This document shows, one piece after another, positions 54,944 through 64,000 of a DNA stretch of 64,000 nt. The stretch spans positions 62,001-126,000 of the forward strand of contig NZ_BMIQ01000007.1 of the NCBI RefSeq assembly GCF_014642635.1, read 5' to 3'. Within the stretch, counting starts at the first letter, position 1, and each line of letters opens with the position of its first letter. Source of the DNA: Aureimonas endophytica. GTDB lineage: Bacteria > Pseudomonadota > Alphaproteobacteria > Rhizobiales > Rhizobiaceae. Position numbers and translations under genes: made by a program. The notes under the pieces are model-generated. The model saw nothing but the letters and a program-made list of their open reading frames with translations, was not told where the DNA came from and searched no databases.

Positions 54944-55211
54944 ACGTGTGCCGCCAATAGATTGACGGCATCCAGCATGGACGCCATGATTCTCTCGCCT
55001 CTATGGACCCCCGCCGAGCGCCTGGCAGCGCGATGACGCGGGGGTATCCATTTCAGGCTGTCGCCGGTGCTCGCGGGCGTCAAGCGCGGATGTGGTGGCG
55101 GCCGTCACGCCGATCCCGCCCGCGACGGGGTCGCGACAATGCGAACGATCCGGGCAACTCGCGGTAGGGGGCACCGTGCGAAGGTGGCGGCTCCACCAGA
55201 CAGGAGCCTCC

Positions 55212-55667
55212 ATGCGCCACGCCGCCCGCGTATCCCTCTTCGCTATTCTCGCGCTGTCGTCCACCGCCGCCGTCGCCGGCCCCGACCTCGATCGCGCTAC
55301 GAAGGTAGGGGCTGCGCGCGGCGTCGAGCGCTTCGGGGCTATCTATCGCGAGGGCGGGATCAGCGCGGCCGCGGATGCCGTCCGGACCTGCTACCGGTCG
55401 CCCAAGGCCAAGGGCGGGGCCGGAGGGCTGGCCGAGTGCGCGGCGCTCGACGTCGCGGCATCGGTCGCCGACCTTCAAGCCAGGATGAGCCTAGGTGTTC
55501 CCCCGTACCCCTTCTTCGCGGGCGCCGCGATGGAGAGCCGGGTCTCCGCGGGGCTCAAAGCCGCCAAGCTGCCGAAGTCGGCCCGCGCAAGCCTAGACCG
55601 TGCCATCCTGGCGGCGATGGAGGGGCCGGAGGCGGGGTCGGCGGACGACGGCTACATGGACGAGTGA
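55212..55667 (+). CDS. Secreted hypothetical protein, 151 residues
   Basis: Signal peptide MRHAARVSLFAILALSSTAA followed by VAGPDLDRATKVGAARGVER and a helical mature protein with two Cys (TCYRSPKAKG and LAECAALD) that may pair. No family recognised. Start at the ATG at 55212, with AGGAG upstream. The 268 bp before it hold nothing recognisable. Confidence 0.65.
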   Translation: MRHAARVSLFAILALSSTAAVAGPDLDRATKVGAARGVERFGAIYREGGISAAADAVRTCYRSPKAKGGAGGLAECAALDVAASVADLQARMSLGVPPYPFFAGAAMESRVSAGLKAAKLPKSARASLDRAILAAMEGPEAGSADDGYMDE

Positions 55668-55834
55668 ACCGCCCCGACCGGGCGCCCGTGCGGAAGACGT
55701 AACGAATTTCTTCGTGACGAGCTTGGGTGGAAAGGCGACGGTCCGCTTCGTGTGACCTTGGCAAAGAAAGCGGACGCGTAGGACGCGGTTGTTGTTGTGG
55801 AATGGCACCCACTGAATGAGGGATCGCGTTTTAG

Positions 55835-56854
55835 TCAGGCAGCTCGGGGGCCGAGATCGGCGCCGGCTTTTCGTAAGTCCTGCTCGGCAACGCCGATGCT
55901 TTGGAAGAAGCGCAGAAGCAGCACCGGATCGAACTGGCCGTGCCAGCGCGACATGCGGGCCAGCGCCGTCTTGGTCGACCAAGGGTCCTTGTAAGGGCGT
56001 ATCGAAGTCACGGCGTCGTAGACGTCGCAGATCGATAGAATGCGCAGCGGCAGCGAGATGGCAGCGCCCGCTAGGCCGGACGGATAGCCGCGACCGTCGA
56101 TACGCTCATGGTGATGCAAGCACAGATCGCGCACTAAGTCGGGCAGGTCCCGCTCGTCCTGGAGGAGGTCGTAGCTCGCCTGCGGATGGGTTTGCATGAG
56201 CGCCATCTCTTCGCCCGTCAGCTTACCCGGCTTGCCCAGGAGCTCGGACGGGATCGTGATCTTGCCGATGTCGTGGAGAAGAGCCGCGATGCTGAGGTTC
56301 TGGATGGTCTGTGCGTCGAGGCTGAGGAACCGAGCAAAGTGCGTGACCAGCGCGCAGACCGCGACGGAGTGGCGGTAGCTATACTCGTCCTTCGACTTCA
56401 GCCGCGTCATGGTCAGAAGCGCGCGCGGGCGCTCGCGCACCGCCGTCTCGATGTCGGCGACGACCTCGTGCACAACGGCTGTGTCGAGCCCGTCGCCTGC
56501 CCCCACCGTCTCGAACAGCGTGCGCAGTTTGCGCGTGGTCCGGTGCAGCATGGCGGCCGCGCGGCGCAGCTCGCGCTCCTCCGACGTCGGGAGGCGGGAT
56601 GTGGGGGCGGCCCGCTGTGCGGCGACGCGCCGGCTCCCGCCAAGTGCGAGCGCCGATGAGGCCTTCAAGGGACCGACCCCCTTCGACAGATCGATCACGA
56701 GGCTCGTGATGGCACTCTGTCGCAGACGAACAAGGTCCCTTGGCTGCGCCAGCTTGAAGCTGCGCGTCCAGAACGGACTATCGAGCCAGTTGCCGTCGAC
56801 GCGGTGGACGAACATGCCCACCCGAGCCTGTTGTATCGTAATCCGCAGCAGCAT
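55835..56854 (-). CDS. HD-GYP domain cyclic-di-GMP phosphodiesterase
   Basis: 339 residues. N-terminal DUF3391-type domain (VGMFVHRVDGNWLDSPFW) then an HD-GYP domain with HSVAVCALV, ALLHDIGKITIP, HPQASYDLL and HHERIDGRGYPSGL, all metal-ligand residues present. It should cut cyclic di-GMP in the cytosol. It starts 15 bp after the PAS-GGDEF gene, so the two form an operon with opposite expected activities. Confidence 0.94.
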   Translation of the reverse strand: MLLRITIQQARVGMFVHRVDGNWLDSPFWTRSFKLAQPRDLVRLRQSAITSLVIDLSKGVGPLKASSALALGGSRRVAAQRAAPTSRLPTSEERELRRAAAMLHRTTRKLRTLFETVGAGDGLDTAVVHEVVADIETAVRERPRALLTMTRLKSKDEYSYRHSVAVCALVTHFARFLSLDAQTIQNLSIAALLHDIGKITIPSELLGKPGKLTGEEMALMQTHPQASYDLLQDERDLPDLVRDLCLHHHERIDGRGYPSGLAGAAISLPLRILSICDVYDAVTSIRPYKDPWSTKTALARMSRWHGQFDPVLLLRFFQSIGVAEQDLRKAGADLGPRAA

Positions 56855-56869
56855 GGGTCCGGCTGCGCC

Positions 56870-59800
56870 TCAAAGGGACTTCGCGAGGAGTCGGCGCATG
56901 GCGTCCGCAGGACGCGGCTCGGCTGACAGGAAGGCCACGAGTTTGGCGTTGCGATCAAGACGAAGCGTGAGGATGTCGCGGATCGCATCGTCATCGTCCG
57001 CTTGGCTGTCGCCGTTTCGGCCAAGACCCAGCGTGCGTTCCAGGCGCGCAATTTCCGCGACGCTCGCGTGCCCGATGCGTTCCAAGTCACTGCGCGTCTT
57101 GGCGTCAATCAGGACATGATCGACAGGCCAGCCATCGCGCCCGCTTGTCAGGTCCTCGCCGACGACCTGGCCCTCGACAACGACGCGCACCCCCATCTCG
57201 CGCAAAGTGGCGAGGTCCGCGCGGATGCGGTCTAGGTCGAGGCGCCCGAAGCCCTTGGCGATCTGTAGCTCGAGCCGTGAGGCCGGAAGGCCCGTCTCAC
57301 GTAGGGCCAGAGCGACGGAGCCCGGAAGGTCGCCGCTCAGCATCTGCACCGAGGAGACGGGAACCGATACGGTGACGAGCGGCCAGGAGGCGGCTGCCTT
57401 GGTGGCCGCGCGCAACGCCCAGTCGCCGAGCGGCACCACGAGACCGCTCGACTCCGCCAGCAGCATGAAGGCGGGCGCCGTCATGCGTCCGCGCTCGGGA
57501 TGGTTCCACTCGATCTGAGCCTCGACCGCTTCCAGCACACGGTCCTCGGCGGTGAAGCGGGGACGGAAGAAGAGCTCGAACTGCTCAGCCTTGATGCCGA
57601 ACTGCATCTCATGGGCTAGGTGGCGGCTTGCCACCGTTTCCTCAGACGAGACGGCGTCCGAGAAGAACGTGTGGGTGCCGCGATGGCTGCCCTTGGAACG
57701 ATAGAGCGCGACGTCGGCGTGGCGCAGCAGTTCCTCGGCGTCCACCGAGTCCACCGGCGCCTGTGCGATGCCAATCGACAGACCAACGGTCAGGCTCGTT
57801 TTCTCGTGACGGATCGGATCGCTGACCGCCGCGATGAGCCGACCAGCCAACTCGGCTGCGGCCTCACGCGACAGGTTCGGCGCCACCACGACGAACTCGT
57901 CACCTCCGACCCGGGCTGCCATCTGATCGACCGACAACGTGAGCTTGAGACGCGCCGCAATCTCGCGCAGCACGTGGTCGCCGACATGGTGTCCGAAAGT
58001 GTCGTTGATCGGCTTGAAGTGGTCGAGATCGAGATAAAGGACTGAGAGCGTTCCGTCCGGCTCGGCCAGAGCCTCGTCCATGAAGCGCGACAGGCCGAGG
58101 CGGTTCGGTAGCCCTGTCAGGCGGTCCTGCACCACCTCGCGCTGAGCCCGGGTCAGGTTTTCGGCGAGCTGCACATCGGCGGTGATGTCGGTCGCGATCT
58201 TCACGACCTTGAAGGGCTGACCGTTCAGGTCGAGGATCGGGTTGTAGCTCGCCTGGATCCAGACCTCGCGACCGTCCTTGGCGGTGCGGCGGAACTTCGA
58301 CGACAAGAACTGACCCTGGCGAAGGTCCTCCCAGAATTGACGGTACTGGTCGCTCTCGGCCATGCTGGGATCGACGAACATGCGGTGGTGACGACCCACG
58401 ACCTCGTTATGCGTGTAGCCCATGGCCTCGAGGAAGTTTGCATTGGCGTCCGTGATCGTGCCGTCCATCGTGAACGATACGACGCATTGCGACTTGGCGA
58501 TCGCTGCGATCTGACCCTCGTGGTCCGACTGGCGCAACTTCTCGGCCGTCACGTCGCTCGCGGTCTTGACGATCTTGAAGACGCGCCCGTTCATGTCGAA
58601 GATCGGGTTGTAGCTCGCCTGGAGCCACACCTCGCGCCCGTCGCGGCAAAGACGCTTGAACTCGCCGCTTCTGTGGTTGCCGGCGGCCAAGTCCGTCCAG
58701 AAAGCGGCGTAGTCCGCACTCTCACGCTCGGCGGCTGAGACGAACATGCGGTGATGCCGGCCGCGCACTTCCGACAGACGGTAGCCGGTGAGCTGGAGGA
58801 AGTTGTCGTTGGCGTCGAGGATCGTGCCGTCGAGGGCGAAGGACACAACGGCCTGCGACTTATGGATCGCCGCGATCTGACCCTGGTGGTCGGCCTGGCG
58901 CAGCTTTTCGCGGGTGATGGCGGTGGCATATTTCACCACCTTGAACGGCACCCCGTCCTGGTCGAACACCGGGTTGTAGGTCGCTTGCAGCCAGAGTTCC
59001 GAACCGTCCTTGGCGCGACGCTTGAACTCGCCGCCGCGATGGTGCCCCTCGCACAGGTCGCTCCAGAAGACCTCGTAGTCGAGCGAATGGGCGTAGGAGG
59101 GATCGACGAACATGCGGTGATGGCGCCCCTCGATCTCCTCCATCCGGTAGCCGGTTGCGCGAAGGAAGTGGTCATTGGCGTCCGTGATCGTGCCGTCCAT
59201 AGCGAAGCTGACCACGCATTGCGACTTGTGGATCGCGGCGATCTGCCCTTCGTGATCGGCCTGGCGCAGCTTCTCAGCCGTGACGTCGGTCGCGTACTTC
59301 ACCACCTTGAAGGGGCGCCCGTTGACGTCGAGGATCGGGTTGTACGTGGCGCGCAGCCAAACCGGACGTCCGTCCTTGGCAAGGCGACGATACTCGCCCT
59401 CGCCGTGGTGACCGGCGGCCAGCCGCTTCCAGAACGCGGCGTATTCCTCGCTCGCGGCCTCGGCGGGGTCCACAAATAGGCGGTGATGGCGGCCTTGGAT
59501 TTCCGTGAGATCGTAGCCGGTGGCTTGGAGAAACAGCGCGTTGGCATCCAAGATCGTGCCGTCCATGGCGAAGTGGATGACGGCCTGTGAGGTGTTGATG
59601 GCAGCGATCTGGCCGCCTTCGTCGGCCGAGCGCTGCCGCTTGGCGGTGATGTCGCGCAGGAACACGACGATCTCCTGGAGTGCGCCATTCCCATCGTGGA
59701 TGGGCACGAAGCTGGCTTCGGCCCAGAAGGGCGTGCCGTCGCGGCGCACGCGGCGCACCTCGCCCGTGTAGGGCTCGCCACGCTCGATCGCACGCGTCAC

Positions 59801-60085
59801 GGCGTCCTCGCCTCCACAGCCGTCCACGGCCCCATCCGTTGTCGCTTCAGGCAGGAGAATGGTGCGGCTGCGTCCCGCCAGGTCCCAGGCGCGATAATCG
59901 AAGAGTTCCAGAAACAGGGCATTGGTGCGCAGGATCGTCCCGTCTGGCGCGATTGCCACGCGTGCGACAAGCTTATCGAGCGCCTTCATGTCGGCGGGCA
60001 TCAGGCGCGTCTCGGTGATCTCTTGCAGCACGGTCGTATCCTCGGTCTCATACAAGCGTGAGTCGCGTGAGCCGATCTTTGGCAT
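56870..60085 (-). CDS. Multi-PAS GGDEF protein with degenerate EAL domain
   Basis: 1,071 residues, no membrane span. One divergent PAS (about 35-150) is followed by four tandem PAS units of about 122 residues, each built like GQIAAIHKSQCVVSFAMDGT ... GRHHRMFVD ... FKVVK. Then come GGDEF (RVGGDEFVVV intact) and an EAL-like domain whose EAL motif reads EAVEAQIEW. So it probably makes cyclic di-GMP, with an EAL domain that is inactive or only senses. Start at the ATG at 60085. The 257 bp upstream hold no gene. Confidence 0.92.
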   Translation of the reverse strand: MPKIGSRDSRLYETEDTTVLQEITETRLMPADMKALDKLVARVAIAPDGTILRTNALFLELFDYRAWDLAGRSRTILLPEATTDGAVDGCGGEDAVTRAIERGEPYTGEVRRVRRDGTPFWAEASFVPIHDGNGALQEIVVFLRDITAKRQRSADEGGQIAAINTSQAVIHFAMDGTILDANALFLQATGYDLTEIQGRHHRLFVDPAEAASEEYAAFWKRLAAGHHGEGEYRRLAKDGRPVWLRATYNPILDVNGRPFKVVKYATDVTAEKLRQADHEGQIAAIHKSQCVVSFAMDGTITDANDHFLRATGYRMEEIEGRHHRMFVDPSYAHSLDYEVFWSDLCEGHHRGGEFKRRAKDGSELWLQATYNPVFDQDGVPFKVVKYATAITREKLRQADHQGQIAAIHKSQAVVSFALDGTILDANDNFLQLTGYRLSEVRGRHHRMFVSAAERESADYAAFWTDLAAGNHRSGEFKRLCRDGREVWLQASYNPIFDMNGRVFKIVKTASDVTAEKLRQSDHEGQIAAIAKSQCVVSFTMDGTITDANANFLEAMGYTHNEVVGRHHRMFVDPSMAESDQYRQFWEDLRQGQFLSSKFRRTAKDGREVWIQASYNPILDLNGQPFKVVKIATDITADVQLAENLTRAQREVVQDRLTGLPNRLGLSRFMDEALAEPDGTLSVLYLDLDHFKPINDTFGHHVGDHVLREIAARLKLTLSVDQMAARVGGDEFVVVAPNLSREAAAELAGRLIAAVSDPIRHEKTSLTVGLSIGIAQAPVDSVDAEELLRHADVALYRSKGSHRGTHTFFSDAVSSEETVASRHLAHEMQFGIKAEQFELFFRPRFTAEDRVLEAVEAQIEWNHPERGRMTAPAFMLLAESSGLVVPLGDWALRAATKAAASWPLVTVSVPVSSVQMLSGDLPGSVALALRETGLPASRLELQIAKGFGRLDLDRIRADLATLREMGVRVVVEGQVVGEDLTSGRDGWPVDHVLIDAKTRSDLERIGHASVAEIARLERTLGLGRNGDSQADDDDAIRDILTLRLDRNAKLVAFLSAEPRPADAMRRLLAKSL

Positions 60086-60342
60086 AGGGGTTCATAACGA
60101 TCGGTAGATCGCGTTCCAATGATTCCGACTGCTGGTAAAGGAACGGCAAATAAGCCTTGTCAGACTTTTGGTCTATGCGATCAGAGCGTATACCGCTGCT
60201 TGAGAATTGCAGCCTCGGAGGACGCACGACGAGACTCCGTCGTCTCGAATGGGACGATGGAGGATGGACCGCCTTAGCATCCCCGTTTCCGCAACGCCGA
60301 TCGCCTTTGAAGGTGGAAAGGTGACTGTCCGCTCTGGAGCAG

Positions 60343-61590
60343 TTACGCGTTAGAGCTGACATCCGTCGACGCGTTCGAGGGTGCGCAGGCTGCTTCCTTG
60401 ACGAGGAGTCTGACGGAGGCAAAGGCAACAACCGCCCCGCAGCCGAGGAGCGCCGTGACCAGCAGGCCGCCGCCGACGCCCATCCAGTCCGTCGCGAGAG
60501 CGAAGGCGAACGGCGCCGCTGACCCGACGATCAGCCGTATGGACGTGACCCGCCCCTGCAACGCGCCGTACCCCTCTGGCCCGAAGAGCGCGAGCGGCAG
60601 GGTGCCTCCGACGATGCTGTAGAGGCCGTTCCCGAGGCCGAACAGGGCGGCGAAGACGGCAGCCCCGACGGGCGATGGCGCAGTGGCCGCGAGGAGGACC
60701 AGCGAGGCAGGCAGAAGGGCTGCGGAGATCACCGCGAGCGCCAGCGGTGACAGGTCCCGCCCGAACACCATGAGGGTGAAGCGGCCCGCGACCTGCGCCG
60801 GCCCGAACACGGCGCTGACCATGACGCCCGCGAGGCCCAGCCCAAGCGCGGACAGGATCGGCAGCATGTGGACCAGAACGGACGAGACCACGAGGCTCTG
60901 GAAGGCGAAGGCGACCCCCATCAGGAGGAAGGCCCGGGACCGGAGATGCGGCGGCACGAGGCCCCATGCCGGGGCGACGGGGGCAACAGGTTCAATTCCG
61001 GCCACCAGGAGCTCCGAGGCCTTCGGCCGACGGGCCAGCCACAGGTGGATGGGGAGGCAGACCGCGAGGTTCATGGCCGCGAAGACGAGATAGACCTCCC
61101 GCCACGACATCGTCCCGTGAAGCCATGTCGTCAGGGGCCAGAACAGGGTCGAGGCGAACCCGGCGATCAGGGTGAGGGTAAGGATGCTCCGCTGCGCCGT
61201 CTCCGGGTGACGCTGGACCAGCAGCGGGAACGCCGCCCCGTATTGGACGAAGGTGGACGCGACCTCGATGGCGACGAGGGCGAGGACGAAGGCGGGGGCA
61301 GCGGGAGCAAGGGCAGCGGCGACCAGCGCAACGGCGGCCGCGACGGAGCCCGCGGCCATGACGCGACCGGCGCCGAAGTGGTCGAGCCAGCGCCCCGTCC
61401 AAGGGGCGACCAGCCCGCCCGCGAGCAGCGCGACCGAGAGAGCGCCGAACACCCATTCGGTCGGCCACCCGATGTCTTGCGCCATCGCGGGGGCGAGGAT
61501 GCCGAAGCTGTAGTAGAGGGTCCCGTAGCCGACGATCTGGCTGACCCCGAGGGCGGCGATATCCGCCCAAGGGCCTCGCGGGCTGCTCAC
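60343..61590 (-). CDS. MFS transporter of the arsenic operon
   Basis: 415 residues, about twelve membrane helices. Begins with [20 protein letters not shown] and contains the MFS loop [12 protein letters not shown]. The GTG start at 61590 overlaps the arsB stop (GTGA). Arsenic-linked MFS proteins such as ArsJ, ArsK or ArsP-type pumps export arsenicals; the exact substrate is not evident. Last gene of the arsenic unit. Confidence 0.85.
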   Translation of the reverse strand: MSSPRGPWADIAALGVSQIVGYGTLYYSFGILAPAMAQDIGWPTEWVFGALSVALLAGGLVAPWTGRWLDHFGAGRVMAAGSVAAAVALVAAALAPAAPAFVLALVAIEVASTFVQYGAAFPLLVQRHPETAQRSILTLTLIAGFASTLFWPLTTWLHGTMSWREVYLVFAAMNLAVCLPIHLWLARRPKASELLVAGIEPVAPVAPAWGLVPPHLRSRAFLLMGVAFAFQSLVVSSVLVHMLPILSALGLGLAGVMVSAVFGPAQVAGRFTLMVFGRDLSPLALAVISAALLPASLVLLAATAPSPVGAAVFAALFGLGNGLYSIVGGTLPLALFGPEGYGALQGRVTSIRLIVGSAAPFAFALATDWMGVGGGLLVTALLGCGAVVAFASVRLLVKEAACAPSNASTDVSSNA

Positions 61591-62897
61591 CGCGACGAGA
61601 CGAGCGGCAGCCACACCCAGAGGGCGGCGAGCGTCGCCAAGAGCACGGGCGGGGTCAGGACAAGACCGACTTTCATATACTGGCCCCAGGTGATCCGCTG
61701 CCCCTTGCCCGCGAGGACGTGCAGCCACAGGAGGGTCGCCAGCGAGCCGATCGGCGTGAGCTTCGGGCCGAGGTCGTTCCCGACGACGTTGGCGTAGACC
61801 ATGAGCTCGCGGGTCAGGGGCCCTACGTCGGCCCGATCGATGGCGAGCGCCCCGACGAGGGTCGCCGGCATGTTGTTCATGACGGAGGCGAGCACCGCCA
61901 CTACGAACCCCGTGCCGACGGTGGCGATGAACGTGCCCCGGTCGGCGAGCCAGCGCAGGGCGCCTGCCGCGATGTCGGTCAGGCCAGCGTTCCCGAGGCC
62001 GTAGACGACGAGGTACATGCCGATCGAGAACAGGACGATCTGCCACGGCGCCCCGCGCAGGACCTTCGACAGGTCGATCACCGCACCGCGCCCGCCGGTG
62101 AACCACCGTCCCGCGACCGCCATGAGGACGAGGGCGGCGGCGCCGGTGACAAACGCGATCGGCACGCCGAGCGGCCCCGTCACGAAGTATGCGACGAGCA
62201 GGAGCCCGAGGAGCGGGAACGCGGTGCGGAACACGGCCGGGTCGCCGATGGCGCTGCCGGGGGCTTCGAGCCGGCCCACGTCGTAGGTCGCCGGGATGTC
62301 CTTCCGGAAGAACGCCCAAAGGACGAGGAGCGTCGCCGCCAGCGAGACGAGGTTCACCGGCACCATGACCGCGGCGTAGCGGCCGAAGGACACATCGAAG
62401 AAGTTCGCGGTGACGATGTTGACGAGGTTCGACACCACGAGTGGCAGGCTGGTCGTGTCGGCGACGAACCCGCAGGCGACGACGAAGGCGAGCGCCCCGG
62501 CCGGCGGGAAGTCGAGGCGCAGGAGGATGGCGAGCACGATCGGGGTGAGAAGCAGCGCTGCCCCGTCGTTGGCGAAGACGGCGGCGATCGCCGCACCCAG
62601 CAGAACGACGAGCGGGAACAGCCGCCGCCCGTTGCCTCCGCCCCAGCGGGCGACGTGGAGAGCCGCCCAAGTGAAGAACCCGGCCTCGTCGAGGACGAGC
62701 GAGATGACGATCAGCGCGACGAAGGTGAACGTCGCGTCCCACACGATCTTCCAGACCGTCCCGACGTCGCCCCAGCCGACGACGCCGGTCGCCAACGCGA
62801 CGGCAGCGCCGGCGAGCGCCGACCACCCGATGCCGAGGCCCCTCGGCTGCCAGATGACGAGGACGAGGGTGGCGACGAAGATCGCGAGGGCCAGCAT
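61587..62897 (-). CDS. arsB: Arsenite efflux permease ArsB (ArsB/NhaD superfamily)
   Basis: 436 residues with about twelve helices. Typical ArsB segments: [57 protein letters not shown] and [20 protein letters not shown]. Exports arsenite or antimonite across the inner membrane. Lies between arsH and the MFS gene, coupled to the latter by overlapping codons. No ArsA is seen. Confidence 0.93.
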   Translation of the reverse strand: MLALAIFVATLVLVIWQPRGLGIGWSALAGAAVALATGVVGWGDVGTVWKIVWDATFTFVALIVISLVLDEAGFFTWAALHVARWGGGNGRRLFPLVVLLGAAIAAVFANDGAALLLTPIVLAILLRLDFPPAGALAFVVACGFVADTTSLPLVVSNLVNIVTANFFDVSFGRYAAVMVPVNLVSLAATLLVLWAFFRKDIPATYDVGRLEAPGSAIGDPAVFRTAFPLLGLLLVAYFVTGPLGVPIAFVTGAAALVLMAVAGRWFTGGRGAVIDLSKVLRGAPWQIVLFSIGMYLVVYGLGNAGLTDIAAGALRWLADRGTFIATVGTGFVVAVLASVMNNMPATLVGALAIDRADVGPLTRELMVYANVVGNDLGPKLTPIGSLATLLWLHVLAGKGQRITWGQYMKVGLVLTPPVLLATLAALWVWLPLVSSR

Positions 62898-62919
62898 GGA
62901 CGGTCCGGAGACAAGAGGA

Positions 62920-63645
62920 TCAGAGGGTGCGCTGGTTGACGCGCTCGGACAGCTTCTCGGCGCTCTCGACGCGCTCGGAGTAGCGATCCGTCAGGTGGTC
63001 CGAGCGGCCGCGTACGAGGTGGGTGAACTTCACCAGTTCCTCGCAGACGTCGACCACGCGGCTGTAGAGGGCGGACGGCTTCATGCGCCCCGCCTCGTCG
63101 AACTCGAGGAAGGCCTTCGGCACCGACGACTGGTTGGGGATCGTCACCATGCGCATCCAGCGGCCGAGGATGCGCATCTGGTTCACGGCGTTGAAGGACT
63201 GCGAGCCGCCCGACACCTCCATGACGGCGAGCGTCTTGCCCTGCGTCGGACGCTTGGCGCCGAGGGCCAGGGGAATCCAGTCGATCTGCGCCTTCATGAT
63301 GGCCGTCATAGCGCCGTGGCGCTCCGGGCTGACCCAGACCATGCCCTCGGACCAGTCGGCTAGGTCGCGTAGCTCTTTCACCTTCGGGTGGTCGGGTTCC
63401 GCCCCATCGGGAAGCGGCAGACCGCGAGGGTCGAACGTGCGCACCTCGCAGTCGAACCAGCGAAGCAGGCGGCCGGCCTCCTCGGACAGGAGGCGGGAAT
63501 AGGACCGCTCGCGGATCGAGCCGTAGAGGACGAGGATGCGCGGCGGGTGCGTCGGTGCGCCGGGGCCGGCGAGCGCGTCCACGTCGATCGGGCGAAGCTG
63601 GTCGAGGTCCGCGGAGGGCAGGTCGCGCGCGGCGGGGTCTGTCAT
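62920..63645 (-). CDS. arsH: NADPH-dependent FMN reductase ArsH
   Basis: 241 residues with the flavodoxin-like ArsH signature: [20 protein letters not shown], then [20 protein letters not shown] and [20 protein letters not shown]. ArsH oxidises trivalent organoarsenicals. ATG at 63645 overlaps the upstream acetyltransferase stop (ATGA). A typical arsenic-operon partner. Confidence 0.95.
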   Translation of the reverse strand: MTDPAARDLPSADLDQLRPIDVDALAGPGAPTHPPRILVLYGSIRERSYSRLLSEEAGRLLRWFDCEVRTFDPRGLPLPDGAEPDHPKVKELRDLADWSEGMVWVSPERHGAMTAIMKAQIDWIPLALGAKRPTQGKTLAVMEVSGGSQSFNAVNQMRILGRWMRMVTIPNQSSVPKAFLEFDEAGRMKPSALYSRVVDVCEELVKFTHLVRGRSDHLTDRYSERVESAEKLSERVNQRTL

Positions 63646-64000
63646 CGCGCGGTCTCCTTCCGCCACAGCACGGCCGAGGCCGAACACAGGCCCATGGCCT
63701 GCCGGGTCGCCAGCACCGCGGCGGGAGCCTCCGTCCGTTCGACGCGGCGGAAGCCGAGCGCCGCTAGGAAGGTCCGTTCCCCTGTCGTGAAGGCGAACGC
63801 GTCGGCTGCGCCTTGCCCGCGACCACGCTGCATCAGGTCAGCCGCGATCGCGCCGCCGACGCCGCGCCCGCGTTGCTCGGGAACGACGACGATGGATCGC
63901 AGGAGGACGGCGGCGCCGAGGGGTTCGAAGCCGCCGATCCCGACGAACTCGCCGTCCTCGGTGGCGTAGCGCAGGAACACCCGGCCGGGCTCCGCCACGT
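63642..64000 (-). CDS. GNAT acetyltransferase, ArsN2-like (5' end outside window)
   Basis: About 119 codons visible. GNAT core [19 protein letters not shown] (acetyl-CoA loop) and the C-terminal [20 protein letters not shown] plus [11 protein letters not shown], which match the ArsN2-type arsenic-associated acetyltransferases. The start is expected beyond the right edge because family members have about 25 more N-terminal residues. Confidence 0.85.
   Translation of the reverse strand, partial: VAEPGRVFLRYATEDGEFVGIGGFEPLGAAVLLRSIVVVPEQRGRGVGGAIAADLMQRGRGQGAADAFAFTTGERTFLAALGFRRVERTEAPAAVLATRQAMGLCSASAVLWRKETAR

Noticed and set aside
60343-62826. One continuous 827-codon frame covering the MFS gene and the region of arsB.
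   Set aside because: The upstream half is out of frame with the clear ArsB protein; the MFS protein starts at the GTG that overlaps the arsB stop.

Overview
The window is GC-rich DNA that looks like an alphaproteobacterium, probably Hyphomicrobiales. The signs are an HmrR-type CueR, MmcB, an HWE-family kinase beside a NepR-like protein, an alphaproteobacterial RpoH-type promoter before dnaK, and a Ti-plasmid-like oriT. Species cannot be named from sequence alone. No tRNA, rRNA or CRISPR array was seen.

Region 1 (1-11,709) is ordinary chromosome. It holds a lysine/pipecolate catabolic cluster (hglS, amaA, amaB), dnaK without dnaJ, mmcB, a ParDE-like toxin-antitoxin pair, cueR, a lipoprotein L,D-transpeptidase and the 5' part of yifB (comM). 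yifB is cut just before its Walker A motif.

Region 2 (about 11,710 to beyond 64,000) is accessory DNA inserted into yifB. A 20-bp sequence (CTGAGRGTGTGCTACATTAA and one variant) recurs in the same orientation at 11,707, 23,956 and 40,806. It splits the insert into modules that look like tandemly integrated elements sharing one attachment site. No integrase or transposase is visible. Module 1 (11.7-23.9 kb) has a crotonase-fold diketone hydrolase, an oxidative/detoxification operon under a LysR regulator, a response regulator/HWE kinase/NepR-like trio, and a Zn/Cd/Pb ATPase with a MerR regulator and its operator. Module 2 (24.0-40.8 kb) has copper-type periplasmic proteins (three DUF305, one decayed DUF411, a glutaredoxin-MauE fusion), an ECF sigma/anti-sigma pair, sulfite oxidase-like and TDT transporter genes. 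It also has two fluoride riboswitches, one before crcB and one before a CLC-F antiporter fused to DUF190.

Module 3 begins with a plasmid-like block (40.84-54.88 kb) bounded by 13-bp inverted repeats. It has a MOBQ relaxase, a hairpin-plus-nic oriT, a TraD-like protein, an orphan DotA/TraY protein and a replication initiator. It also has a run of about a dozen small unknown genes. Most of the larger ones are separated by repeated GC-rich hairpins (families A/B and C/D/E). This array is the best candidate for an undescribed system. Beyond it lie an HD-GYP protein, a five-PAS GGDEF/degenerate EAL protein, and an arsenic operon (arsN2-like, arsH, arsB, MFS pump) running off the right edge.

Together the inserted modules form a metal, metalloid, fluoride and oxidant resistance island with an integrated mobilizable plasmid, on an otherwise conventional chromosome.
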